Below are positions 25,600 to 37,047 of a stretch of DNA of 64,000 nt, piece after piece; the stretch's first letter is position 1, and the number at the start of each line of letters is the position of its first letter. This DNA comes from Holothuria scabra (Eukaryota > Echinodermata > Holothuroidea > Aspidochirotida > Holothuriidae), in contig CM074189.1 of NCBI GenBank assembly GCA_037179385.1, positions 27,713,648-27,777,647 of the forward strand, written 5' to 3'. Below the pieces are notes generated by a model, which was not told where the DNA came from, ran no database searches, and worked only from the letters and a program-made list of their open reading frames with translations. A program made the position numbers and the translations under genes.

Positions 25600-25740
25600 A
25601 AGGACGCGTACTGAATTTCCAATAAAATGAAAGAGAGGGTGACGCCTTCATCTTATCCAGTAAAGCGTAGAAAACAAAATATTTCAAGCTACATCGCTCT
25701 TCCTCAGTTGTTAACAAGCTGAACTACGAGGAAGCCTAGC
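25600..25740 (-). repeat. PLE-like 3'-terminal segment
   Basis: Read on the minus strand, CAACTGAGGAAGAGCGATG and then AGCTTGAAATATTTTG appear about 120 bp before a (TA)n-containing stretch. The CTGAnGA...GAAA layout recurs near other PLE relics in this window, so this is likely another PLE terminal piece. No coding frame is attached. Confidence 0.35.
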
Positions 25741-25936
25741 ACTTATAGTAAGTAATACAGGAAATACAGCTTAACACAAGATAATTACAATTAGATAAAA
25801 ATCATAAATAATGGGCCTAAAGACGTTAAGAAGATGACATTTGTTCCTCCCAGGAGTAGTTGCTCAAAATTGACAAATCCCTATTTAATCCTGTTATATG
25901 TGACTTACAACGTTTGTCCGCGGAAGGGAAACTGCC

Positions 25937-26089
<153 letters not shown>

Positions 26090-26267
26090 AACGCTAATTC
26101 CCACCTTAGGGAGAAATTGTTATATCTGCGCGTACATAGGGAGAAAAAATAACAATGAAATACATAAGGAAAAGTCTTCGCCCTAACGTCGAAAAACATA
26201 AACAACGTTATTTCAATGGCCAGCCATCCGTTCGTGTTAACAGCTAGGTGTCCGTAAATTTGACAAC
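26090..26267. repeat. Dispersed repeat beside (TA)n, copy 2
   Basis: This is the second copy of the segment at 22921-23099, starting AACGCTAATTCCCACCTTAG and ending at GACAAC. Beyond that point the two loci are unrelated, which sets the boundary. Confidence 0.75.
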
Positions 26268-26447
26268 TTTGAAGTAATTGTATTTACTTTGTAAATCTAG
26301 GAGGGCGCCTTTGTCCGTTTACGTATTCTTATAGAAAAAGTGTGTAGAAACGTTACGGCGAAACTTATATTTCGCCCCCAATAAATTTTCCCCTTAAGGT
26401 CGACTTTTCAACAACAACTTTCCCCTTAAGAGTCGAATTAGTGAAAT

Positions 26448-26448
<1 letters not shown>

Positions 26449-26500
<52 letters not shown>
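26449..26500. repeat. (CA)n(TA)n microsatellite
   Basis: About 14 CA units followed by about 10 TA units. Confidence 0.95.
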
Positions 26501-26700
26501 AAATGACGGGGAAACTGTAAAACAACGGTGCTCCAAAATTGAAAGGCTGGATCTCTGAATAGATATAAATAACGGAGGGCTAGAATTGAGATAAATTAAC
26601 CAGCCAAGAGGTTTGAAGTAGATCTTTCGAGGAAAACAACTTCTTTATCAATACTTGGTCAAAGAATGACAAGGAGTGAGAAATTTTGGAAGCTTTTAAA
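26501..26700 (-). repeat. PLE-like terminal segment on the minus strand
   Basis: Minus-strand TATTGATAAAGAAGTTGTTT and CCTCGAAAGATC form the TGATAAnG-stem-CGAAA arrangement often seen near the ends of PLEs. It is followed outward by the (TA)n tract at 26480-26500. No coding frame is visible. Confidence 0.3.
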
Positions 26701-26816
26701 GGTGTAGCTGCGATCCTTGCTCACCGCTTCCAGACTCCCCCACCCCCCTGTATGTCACGGCAACTGTGCATGCAATAAACGTAAGCACATCACCACTTAT
26801 CCCCTCTTCTCCCCTC

Positions 26817-27400
26817 CGGGAACCACCATAAATATCAGGTCCCCCCTTTGACTTGTGACAGTTCCAATGTTGTTTAGCTTTTAATTTGTACAAAATGTGA
26901 AAGAGGCAATTATGTTGGTGAAACAGGCACAAAATTCCGTCTTCGGTTTAATAATAACAAACAGTCGATCCGAGACAATACCCAGGGCTTTGCAGTTGGG
27001 CAGCATTACAACTTACCTGATCACAACCTCCGGGAACCACCATAAATATCAGGTCCCCCCTTTGACTTGTGACAGTTCCAATGTTGTTTAGCTTTTAATT
27101 TGTACAAAATGTGAAAGAGGCAATTATGTTGGTGAAACAGGCACAAAATTCCGTCTTCGGTTTAATAATAACAAACAGTCGATCCGAGACAATACCCAGG
27201 GCTTTGCAGTTGGGCAGCATTACAACTTACCTGATCACAACCTCAATAACCTTAAATGTATTCTATTGGGCTCATCGTATTCTACCCAACAGACCCGTCG
27301 TAATGCTGAAACCAAATGGATTTTAGCTTTAAATACTCACATTGAGGGTCTGAATAGGTATTTAGGGATAATCAGTGATTACAGTTTCCACAACCCCTAA
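26817..27400 (+). pseudogene. PLE C-terminus with GIY-YIG endonuclease domain, internally duplicated
   Basis: The downstream copy reads PPLTCDSSNVV, a stop, LLICTKCERGNYVGETG, QHYNLPDHNL and ETKWILALN, and ends at TAA 27398-27400. The NVV(Y) and YVGETG blocks are the two halves of a GIY-YIG nuclease of the PLE type, the domain that nicks target DNA. The Y of the first half is replaced by TAG. A 214-bp segment carrying this region occurs twice in tandem (26817-27030 and 27031-27244) without a single difference by eye. The CTCCGGG/CCTC junction is the only break. The upstream copy is cut at the DHNL codons, so the element is inactive. Confidence 0.8.
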
Positions 27401-27463
27401 TAAGGCCTACGACCTAGTTTTGTACGAGTTACGCAGCCTTTATACAGGTTTCAATCATTGTTA

Positions 27464-27516
27464 TATACGTCGATAAGGAACACAGGAGTGTTCGAAATAT
27501 CCCCATTGCCGTATCG
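27464..27516 (+). ncRNA. Hammerhead-ribozyme-like relic of the PLE
   Basis: About 65 bp after the GIY-YIG stop, the strand reads ATACG, CGATAAG, GAACAC-AGGA-GTGTTC (perfect 6-bp hairpin), GAAA, and later CGTAT. That is the order of a hammerhead: stem I strand, CUGAnGA-like core, stem II, GAAA, stem I return. The core differs from consensus (CGATAAG for CTGATGAG) and stem III is not clear, so it is unlikely to cleave now. PLEs are known to carry hammerhead motifs in their terminal repeats. Confidence 0.35.
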
Positions 27517-27628
27517 TAGAACTATTTAGTGTTTGTATTATTACGTGCTCCGAAATGTCAACCGGCCCAGCGGCCATCTTTACTTTTGTAATTCTTGTAT
27601 GGAGCATACGTGGATTTCATCACCTAAA

Positions 27629-27678
27629 TGTATATATATAAATATGTATATATATATATATGTATATATATACATATA

Positions 27679-27745
<67 letters not shown>
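27629..27745. repeat. (TA)n microsatellite
   Basis: TA repeats with TGTA, TACA and TAAATA interruptions lie downstream of the PLE end. A short TATC/TATA run follows at 27815-27841. Confidence 0.95.
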
Positions 27746-27747
<2 letters not shown>

Positions 27748-27841
27748 TCAACAGAACACGATCATAGCGAAGCACTACCGTGTAATGGGGCGATAATACT
27801 CAGTCTGCAGACAGTATATATATCTATCTATATATATATAC

Positions 27842-29677
27842 CTCTCAATCCGGGCATAGGTTTACCTCCTACAAATCGGGGCCTAGGTTTACTTTTGCGT
27901 ATCCTTTAAGAATGTCGGAAATGTTGTTCTCCACAACCACTGGTATAAGAAATAATGTATGGGCGATGTGTAAATTGTGCTCCTATTTTTATTGCGTTTT
28001 TATCGATTAAAATCAAATTGCATATCCTCTTCGCGTAAACCTATGCCTAGACACCATTTCATATCCACCGAGTGGTGCTTGGGTTTACCATGCTGAGCAC
28101 GCATGCGTGCACGTAACTAAGTGAAGGGGAGTTCCCTAGTGCAGTAAACAGTAAAGTTGACTCGAAGAAGTACGGAGTTGTACATTTTGGTTGTGCTTAA
28201 AAAACGAAGTATTTCTGGATTCTCGGCTTGATGAAAGGAATGGTGTACGATCAGTTGATGTTTGTGCCTTTTCTTTTTAAGTGTGGGACACTGAGAGTTA
28301 GACTAGTAAGTTAGAGTCGACCGTTGCTTCGCAGCAGCCGAAGCCTAACGTTAGTAACGTAAGGTACCCTTACGCCTAGCCTAGCCTACTGTAGGCTATA
28401 CCTAACGTTAGGTTTATGCTTAACTTTGTCCTAGGCCTAGGCTAGGCCTACAGTACAAACTACAGTATGCTAGTACAAAACTTAAACCAAGGCTAAATGT
28501 ACGTCGTTAGGACGGGGTAAGTCTAGGTATCACTCAGTATAATGGTACTAATGTTATGTCCCTAACGTTAGGGTTACCGGCCGTTTCGCCTCTTGCCAGT
28601 TTGCCCCCAACCAGTTCATCCTGGTTGGTTGTGTTTCCCCCTTGCCAGTTCACCCCGTAGTAAAAGTCGTTTTGCCCTCAAAGAGGAGGTCGTTTCGCCC
28701 CTAAATACTTATGAGTTTGACATGGAATATTAAACTGACCTTAAAATGCAGTTGTGTGGGCTACTAAAGACTAGGCTAGTTGTCATACCAGTAATTTTCA
28801 CAACCAACACATCGCAAGTTGACCAGCTGGAATTCTCTTGCACGTCCAGAATTTATTAAGGTTGGCATGCAAGTTTTTAAGCATTTTCAATTTTTGGGCC
28901 ATTTATTGGAAATTAGAAGTAGGCCTAGAACCAAATAAAACAACCACAAGATATGATGTGGGAATGTTAAAGAAGCACATGAACAATGTAGTAAGGATAA
29001 AACAGAAAGAAAGCATACATCACTCTACTATCAACACAATTTACATTCAGCAATTGCGCATCATGAGCGTACGGTAATGTTATGAGTTAGTTCAAATAAA
29101 CAAATTGTCTTAGCCTACCTTTAAAAATGAAACCAATCTCATCCTGTTTTTCTAAAACATTCACTTACAGTTGGGAAGGGACCTGCTTCACAAAGATTAG
29201 GGGGCTAACTGGAAGGTCTTTGGGGCAAACTGTCAGGCCTGAACTGGTATTTGGCAGTTCCAAGCATTATACCGTGACATTCAGAAGACTTTTTCAAGTT
29301 TCAAATGGATATCTCATGAACTTCATTATTTAATCACTGAACAAATTACACCATAATTTAACTGGTACTATGGTCTCTCTTAAAATGTGTAATTTTTTCA
29401 ACATGTTAAGAAATTAGAAAACATGGCCATTTAATTATTCGCTGCTGTTATACTGTGACGTAAAATGCACATGACTTTTTTACTTAAATATGTATACTCA
29501 AAACTCTGTGAAGTTTGAACAGTTACAGTAGTACAGTACAACGTTACAAGGTTGGGTCCATATTCTGTAGTATCACAGCTACAGTACATTGTGAAAGTAA
29601 ACATGATAATTGATTCATCGGCTAATTATTTATTCAGTGAAGTCATAACAAGGGCACTGTTTTAACGTGACTGTTAT
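27842..29677. other. Non-coding stretch with palindromic words
   Basis: No gene is recognised. 28330-28570 is packed with CCTAACGTTAGG, CCTAGGCCTAGGCTAGGCCTA and similar self-complementary words. 28570-28705 contains repeated GTTTCGCC(C), AGTTCACCCC and TTTGCCC motifs, a worn minisatellite. The remainder is AT-rich and featureless. Confidence 0.5.
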
Positions 29678-29685
29678 ACTGTGAC

Positions 29686-29970
29686 CATGGGCGTCCGCAG
29701 GTATGGGCAAGGGGGGGCACTTGCCCCCCCCCCTGGAAAATCAAAATATTTGAAAAAACGTATAAAAATCAAAGCAAAAACCCAAACAAAGCGTGTTTTC
29801 CAAGTTTCTATGCGAAAAATAGGCTTCAGAAATGCCATTTCCGGCGATCTGGGAGGCATTTTGGGCTGAAATTTTCACATGCTTTGTGTCAATTCATGGT
29901 GACTTGGAGGTTTTGCCTCCCCCTAGAAATTTTGCCCCCCCCCCCTGACTTTTTTCTGCGGACGCCCATG
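29686..29970. mobile_element. hAT-type MITE (285 bp) with 8-bp TSD
   Basis: The ends are perfect 15-bp inverted repeats (CATGGGCGTCCGCAG and CTGCGGACGCCCATG). They are flanked by an exact 8-bp direct duplication ACTGTGAC at 29678-29685 and 29971-29978. An 8-bp duplication with a C-A-N-GGGCG-type terminus is diagnostic of hAT elements. G/C homopolymers follow each end. There is no transposase; it is non-autonomous. The exact TSD and ends suggest a fairly recent insertion. Confidence 0.88.
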
Positions 29971-29978
29971 ACTGTGAC

Positions 29979-32900
29979 AACTGAATTTCCCACCCAAAAG
30001 TATATGCAAAATCATTGCACATAAAGGAAAGATTGAATAATTTCATGTACCACTGGCCTTGATGCCCCAAAGTTTTCCACATTGTTTTAGTGATACCTAT
30101 AATGAATATTTAGCAATTTGTTTTTCAAAATTTGGTAGCTTCCATAATTTTATGTATGTACAGTATGCATAGGGTTATACCGTAACATGAAATTTCAGTG
30201 AAAATAAATCTGTCACTCTCCTGGACAATTCCTTCTCTAAAATCACAGATTTAACATGTGACAGTATACTGTACAGTATCTGCAAAACTAAATTTCAAGT
30301 GACATCACACACTTTATTCTAGGATGTCTACAAATAATGTACTAGGCCCCTATGTATTGAACATTTAGGTATGTTGAAACGTTGGGAAAGTTTTCATGAC
30401 TCCAGATTGAACCAGAATAATGGGACCACAGGGATGATATACAAAAACAATGTACAGTAGGTTATAATAGCCTCTAGGACTCATACAATATTGCTCAGAA
30501 CAGATTGTAGCAGGGTTGATTGATTTTAATTGCCCTGATTAAAATCACTGATTTAAATCCCGATTGTAATCAAATGATTTTTTAAAAAAAATCATTGATT
30601 TAAATCACTTCATTGGAAAAATTCTATTTATATACAGAAACAGATATTTATGGTTGGTTTATTCACTGAATTCAACTAATTTAAGGAAACAACACATTTT
30701 AGAATGATTAAAATCAATGTGCACCCTTAAGAGATGCATCAGTATTGACCACATAGACTGTCAATATTACAGTTCAAGTGAGATGAACTGTATTTCATTG
30801 AAAAAACCAACCCAATTCATAGTTACTAGAGCCTTTTACTGAAGTTGGTTGGGGCAGTAGGACCCTCAAATAAAACTTAAAGTATTAGACAGTGTAGGCT
30901 AGGTATAGTACCGCATGCTAACTTCCCCACCAACACCATGATGTATGCGGCTCGGTTACTTGCCGTTTGGTCTACCCCTGGAAAATAAAACGATATTCCG
31001 AGTGTCACATGATCAATGAAGACACCAAATCTGCCTTGGCTATCTCCGAAAACACAAAATCAAGACACCAAATCACATTTTGTGTTTTCTCGTGACACCC
31101 GGAGTATCTTTTCATTTTCCAGGGGTAGACCAAACAGCAAACAAAGCTGCACGCATAATGAGAGTCCTAGCAACAAGTATTTTAGTAATACTGTACCACA
31201 GTGTGGTGTAAGGTGCTCACTTTGAGGTGATTCAAAGACAAGGATGCTTATGAAATTCTTACTGTTCTCTATGAACCAGATATGGGATTCAATTATTGTT
31301 GCGTTTTACCAACCCTCATTACAAGACCCAAACCATGCCCAATGAGAAGTCCAAGTCAAAGAAATATTGAGAATTGATAGATGGATTGATTCATAACTGT
31401 ACAGTATGCCATAAAGTTCTACGTAGTGTAATCAATTGCCAGTTCACCTGCTTCTAAACCAATGAGCAATGAGTTCAGTAACAAGAAATACCAGTTCCCT
31501 GTTTCAACCAGGAATTAATTAGACTCCCTAGTTCAACATACTGTATACTGTATGCCTAAAGTCTGCTCAATACTATCGCAAAGGATTGTTGGTGTGTATT
31601 GTTCAGTTAGCATTTTTCTTTGGGAATTTTGTTATTTTCTACAAATTTTTCTCTTTTTTTGAAATCACTGTCTTTGTGTAGTATGCACAACATTTCATAC
31701 ATCACATTACTTTGGTGTCCCATATTACAATGAACCATGGAGGGTTGTCTTGTATGCTTCTCGCATACACTGCTACATTGGGCTGTCTTTTTATTTTCCC
31801 ATACTTTTTTCCTTTTTGTTTTGCAAATGATAGCCCTGGAAACTGAAAAGTTCATTTTGATAGGTTATGGAGTAAACACTAGCATTGAGGAAATTTTGTG
31901 ACATCATATCATTTAGAATTTTTAAAAAATAAAAAAAATGTGATTAAAATCATTAAAATCATTTTTTTTTAATTTTTAAAAAAAAAATAAAAACCAGTCA
32001 ACTAGCTGTTACAGGTATGGCCATAAATTTAATCATACTGGTCATACTTGTTACACTTATTTCCTATAATTTCTGTTCCAGTGTCATTATAATTTATCAA
32101 CGAATGGATGGCCTTAACGTCTTGCAAAGCTAAATAGCGACCGCTGGCTCCTAGTCTGTGTTGGACATTTAAGCCTAAAAGTTTATACAGCTAGAAGCTC
32201 TAAGCTACACAGAAAACTTTGCATAAACAAAATTAAAGACCCTAAAGAAAATATGTGAGCCGCAGTCTGGACTAGACTGTACATACTACAGTCTACTGTA
32301 CATAACCTTATAGTAGATAATCTGCACAGTACGTACAGCAGTACTGTAGTACACAGCCGTATACGATGCTGTGCAAGTCCAGTGCCTGTGGAACGCTCAC
32401 ATCGGAACGTTGTGCCACCGACTGAGGAGCAAAGCATGAACACGGTAGTATTTCCACATTTTTGAAAAGTATTTCCTCAATTTCTGCATTTAAGTTTCCT
32501 AGAATGTAGTGACTTTTTTGAAATTGGCTGATTAAACGGTTTTAAAAGTATCAACTTTGCCTTATTTAGAAGGATATGTTCCTTTGTATCACCTAATATT
32601 TCCAAAATATTTTGGATTTTTTTCAAACTTCACACTTAGCAAAGTTTGGAGACACTGAAGTAGAAACATTGAAACACAGTTGAAACTACTGTAGTTCTGG
32701 TTATGATAAAGGACAGTCCGCACTGTGACCAGGCTACTGAAAGTGCGTTTTAAGTTAGTTTTTGTAGCTCTCTGGGTTGTTATTTTTCCTTTTTGTCACA
32801 TATTTAACTGATCGAAACAGTTTTTTCTGGGGTAGCATAGTGTGTGCATATTATTGCAAATAAGCGGAACTCTGGCCCTATATACAAAGTTTCATAATCA

Positions 32901-33307
32901 TATTATCAGAGGGTGTAAAGAGAAAATCTGCATTTTCTTAATGTATTTTATTGTTTCATGACGTCACAGGTTTCCAAATGGGAGTTACAGCTGCATAAGC
33001 TTACTATTGTAAGCTAATAACAGCTGGATCTGTATTGAAGGCAATGCAAAGTCAGTGGGATCATGATGTCATGGTATAACTGGAATGTCACAGTATATAA
33101 TGTCATATACCGTGACAGATTTTAATTAGTAATAATTCATTAAGGGAAGTAGATGAACTTCAAAGTGAAGATATATTTGGAGAGTATTGATGTTCTGGAT
33201 TTGCAAACAAAAGATTTCTGCAATTATTTGCTTTTTTTTTTTTGCTTTTTTAGTGTTTTCCATGGTTTTTCTAATTATTACAATTACTGTAGTAATTATA
33301 TTTAGGA
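29979..33307. other. Non-coding stretch, AT-rich, no supported gene
   Basis: No gene is recognised. AAATCA/TGATTTAAATC palindromic low-complexity runs lie at 30520-30610 and 31915-31990 and might be two ends of one worn element. TACAGTA/TACTGTA words are frequent around 32270-32350. A foldback element (30960-31140) is listed separately. Confidence 0.45.
30960..31140. mobile_element. Foldback MITE-like element (181 bp)
   Basis: The left end TTGCCGTTTGGTCTACCCC and the right end GGGGTAGACCAAACAGCAA are inverted copies. Pairing extends through CTGGAAAAT and GAGTGTCAC with a few mismatches, about 45-50 bp per arm. An internal AACACAAAATC/TGTGTTTTC pair extends the fold. No clear target duplication is visible (AC on both sides at most), so the superfamily is undetermined. 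Confidence 0.65.
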
Positions 33308-33708
33308 TTTCTGTGGGAGGAAATTGGGCTCTTGGTGGTTAAGTCCCTTAATAATGCTTTCAGATGAGGTTTTATTTCTGATGAACAAGGCATAGCTTGC
33401 ATCATTCTTATTCCAAAGCAGTCAAAAAATCCCTGTTTATCTTAAAAATTGGCATCCTATTTCTCTGCTTAACACAGGATTTTGTCCAAATGTTTAGCCC
33501 ATAGTTTAAAGGGTGTTTTACCAGATTTAATTAGTCCAGAACAAACAGGTTACTTAAAGGGCGTTACATTGGGGAAGACATTCGACTAATACTAGAACTC
33601 ATAAATTTTTGTGATACAAATAAAGTGCCTGCTGCCTTAGTCTTTTTGGATTTTGAGAAGGCATTTGATTGTTTAGATTGGGAGTTTTTGAACAATGCCC
33701 TTATTTAT

Positions 33709-34437
33709 TGGTTCCTTGCGGTAGTCAGGTTGGCGTGTGTGTGTGTGTGTGTGCGTGTGCGCGTGTGTGACACTTGCTTCGGTACGCTCTAACTCAACAA
33801 GGGAAGGTTGGATGGAACTTGGATTTGGTACATAGATTCATCATAGAGAGAAGGTGTGCCCTATTGTTTTTGGTGGAGGTCAAAGTCATTTGGGGTCACC
33901 AGAGGTCAAAAACTAAAAACCTTCTCAACATGATACTTCAATGTAGGAAACTTGGATAGATGTCATACTTAGTGTGTGGGTGTGTTATTGTGTAAGGATG
34001 AAATCTGATGTTTGGTGAAGGTCAAGGGGTCATCTGGGCTCACCACGGGTCAAACACTGAAAAACGTTTAAACACAGTATTTTAAGGTAAAGAGGACAGA
34101 TTTCAAATCAATCAAGGGTCAAAGGTCATCAAGGTCACTGGTGGTCAACCATTGGAAATTTTATGTAGAAAATCTTGAAAGCTAGAAAAAGTCAATAGAT
34201 TTTTTATGGCACCTGGTTTTGCATGCTTAGACACCCAAACACCTGAGAAATTTGGCCTTTACTTTCGTTTAGTAATGATTCCTTCGGGTTATACACAGAG
34301 TTTGGATCATTCAAAGTTGTAAGAGGGCAATAACTGAAATCTGTAGATTTCAATGAGCACAGGTCATACTGCATTACTGGCTAGCTGTACAGTTCTTAAT
34401 ATCCAGCAAGGTACCACAGTGCCCATTGGGCTCTTGT
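33709..34437 (+). mobile_element. Helentron/Helitron2-like non-autonomous insertion (729 bp)
   Basis: This segment splits the LINE coding sequence exactly between TTATTTAT and TTCAATTTTGGG, which read through once it is removed. The 5' end is TGGTTCCTTGC. Its inverted partner GCAAGGTACCA (34406-34416) is not at the 3' tip but 21 bp inside, followed by a terminal hairpin GCCCATTGGGC (34421-34431) and CTCTTGT. Asymmetric inverted repeats, a 3'-terminal hairpin and T-T insertion without target duplication are the structural signs of Helentrons (Helitron2). The interior holds a (TG)n run and GGTCA-rich repeats but no Rep/helicase. Confidence 0.65.
33735..33768. repeat. (TG)n microsatellite
   Basis: GTGTGT run with GCG interruptions, inside the Helentron-like element. 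Confidence 0.9.
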
Positions 34438-34735
34438 TTCAATTTTGGGAATGATTTTGAATTCATTCTCTTTATAGTAATGCGTGTATGTCTACTTGTG
34501 TTTTAAACAATAGGTTTGCCACTAATTATTTAAAAGTTTCAAGAGGTGTACAGCAAGGCTGCCCGCTTAGCCCGTACCATTTTATTATAGTGTACAGATT
34601 GTTGAACATGCTCGCTAAATCAAATAATGATATTGGAGGTATAAACATTTCTGGGGAGTGTATCAAGATATCCAAATATGAGGACGACACAGTTGTTATA
34701 AGTGATGGAGTTGAACTTGGGAAAAATCATTGAAA

Positions 34736-36741
34736 GAGGTAGGGCTGTGAACGTGTAGCAAGTAATCGCATTCAATTTATTTATAATTATGATGCCACTG
34801 CAGGCGATATTAAGAGATATTGTTGGGTGTACTCTATGCATGGTGAAAGGTACAGTAATGCTAGATCTACAGGAAAAGATATATTCAAACATACCAACAG
34901 TATCAAATTTCAAGGACAAACAGGATTTTCAGTTATAAAGAAAAACATAAGCAATTTAAGGCAATATGCCCACATTACATAACTTTCTGTGGCTTTATTG
35001 AAAAGCAGAGGTACTTTTTTAACAAAAATAACTAATCTTTAAAGTGAGGTATCTTGAGTTAGGAAAATGGTATTGTGATAGGGTTTAGAGGACATTGTGT
35101 GGAATATTTTTGTCTTTCTTACAAGAGAGAGGTGGAAAGCCACCAAAACATGCTTTTCAGTTATGCCATCTTTGACTATGATTCTTTTTGCAGTACACAA
35201 GCCTGGTTATGTCCCTCTATAATAATATGCCAAGTTATTTTTAACATTAATTGTCTAATTTACTTTTAAAGACAATTGTGTTTCAGTAGTACAGTGGCAT
35301 CTCCGAGGGACCAGGGGGCAGTTGGCCTCTCCCTGGAAAATCTTGTGCCCCCAACTAAGATTTGAGATTTTCAAAAAATGATACATCTTCTGTAGTCTGA
35401 GTTTGACTACAAAGTTTTTTAAGATTTGATTCCTCCTTTGACAAGAATAGGCAGTAATATTTCATGTTTGTCAAATAAAAATATTCTCAAAACACATGGC
35501 AATGCCCTTTCCAGCTGTCTGAGGAGTTTTGATTTTTCAAAATTTTCTCAGCTCAGATAACCATTCAGGCAGGATTACACTGACATCTATTTCCTTAAGA
35601 GAATCACATTTAACTACCCATCAACTGCTTTCTCTTTCTAGTTCAGCTCCCCTTCTTCAAAATATCAACAGGATCACCTCATGGTAGTACTGTAGTTTCA
35701 TTAGATTTGTTGCCAATAAAATCTTACTTGAAGATGCCCTGGCAGTATTTTTACACCAGTGTGAAGACAAATATTGACCTTAATACCACACAAACACCTT
35801 AAACCCTGCAAGAGTTTCCGGGGGCTTAACCCCCTGGACCCCACTGGGACTTACACTGAACTGCCCAATGATGACCCCACACCAGTATTGGTAAAGGAGA
35901 TGTGTGTACTGGATCATTTAAGTTATTCTCATATTGCAAGTGCTTTATAAAGCATCATTTTGTGTGATCTCTCAGCTTGGTCCCTTTGTCACCACAGTAT
36001 GATTACTACTCAGTTTGCTGCGACCCTGTAGTATCCCTCAGGTCTTTTGGGCATTGTAGGGTATGCCCATGGTATTCCCTGACTGTCATAAGAGTTGACT
36101 ATGAAAATTATTTGAAATGAAACTGAGCCATGTTGTTGGTGCTTCATAAAATACCACCTCATTAACTAACCCTGCAGAATTTCATTTATACTATTAGAAT
36201 TGGAAATATCCAGTCCGGCCGCATCAGATCCGGCGGTTTAGTTCGTACTGTCCAGTAAAATCTGGTCCAGCCAGATCCTAAAATTCCAGATCTGGTACAT
36301 CCCTAGTTTTTGTTTTGAAGGAGGAGAAGGGGTAAAAGTTAATGACAAGGTCCTAAAGACACTTTTCAAATTGAAGTACACTTCTAGAACCCACAGCATG
36401 CTTAGATAATTGTTTGATCATTTCAAACATAATCATGGTGATACACTTGTCTCTTTTTTAAAGCATTGATCTTGTTTTAAATACCAATGGCCAAGAAATA
36501 CACTTTAAACTGTTTCAATTTGCCCCCCCCCCCCTCCATACTGGTGTCCTACAGTAGAACACCTGACAAAAATTTGCACATTACTGTGTGCACACTTAAT
36601 GTTCACATGAACAGTATGAATTAGCAGATCATTCATGTAGGTGGGACACATTAGTGCTGTTTCTGCAGATCTTATGTAAGCATACTGTCTTATGGATTTT
36701 ACAGGAGTATTGCAATTAACTTGCAGCTTCATAACTTGTAT
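34736..36741. other. Non-coding; possible hAT-like left end at 35293
   Basis: No gene is recognised. CAGTGGCATCTCCGAGGGAC at 35293 followed by G/C-rich text resembles a hAT-derivative left end, but no right end is found. A CCCCCTGGACCCC-type repeat piece lies at 35815-35855. Confidence 0.4.
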
Positions 36742-36743
36742 TA

Positions 36744-37047
36744 AAGGCCCAATTCTCTAACCCAAACAGTACCAATTCTCCTACAGTAACCTTCTTTACT
36801 TAAGCCCCTCCCACAATTGTCTGAAACCCACCCTCACCCAGACAAATCTCAATTTAATTGGTTCAGGGTGAGTATAGAAAAACTCACTGTGTATAATCAA
36901 AATACTCTCTCTGCAGTTCATGCTGTGTAATATATGTTTTGGTACTCTGCATTGTTTGAACTAGCAGTCAATTAAAAAGCTGAGCCAATTTTAGAGTTTC
37001 TGTTACCCCTACAAGAAGTGTAGTTTAGGATGAGACGATTTATCCTT
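36744..37047. mobile_element. TA-flanked MITE family A, copy 1 (304 bp)
   Basis: The left end AAGGCCCAATTCTCTAACCC follows TA, and the right end GATTTATCCTT is worn. The interior matches the copies at 43848 and 46126 in reverse orientation, sharing CCCCTCCCACAATTGTCTGAA and CTCTGCATTGTTTGAACT. TA target use and a short AAGGnCC terminus suggest a Tc1/mariner-like origin. Confidence 0.7.

Larger units (their letters stand above)
33308..34735 (+). pseudogene. L1-like LINE reverse transcriptase relic, interrupted
   Basis: Successive frames carry L1-type RT blocks in order: GLLVVKSLNNAFR, IILIPKQSKNP, YLKNWHPISLLNT, HSLKGVLPDLISPEQTGYLK, ALVFLDFEKAFDCLDWEF, then, after a 729-bp insertion, FNFGNDF, SRGVQQGCPLSP and KISKYEDDTVV. 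The catalytic box is YEDD instead of YADD. At least four frameshifts or stops occur before the insertion and one after it. The endonuclease and 3' end are absent. The order and motifs match the L1 clade, Tx1-like or related; the exact clade is not determinable by eye. Confidence 0.85.
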
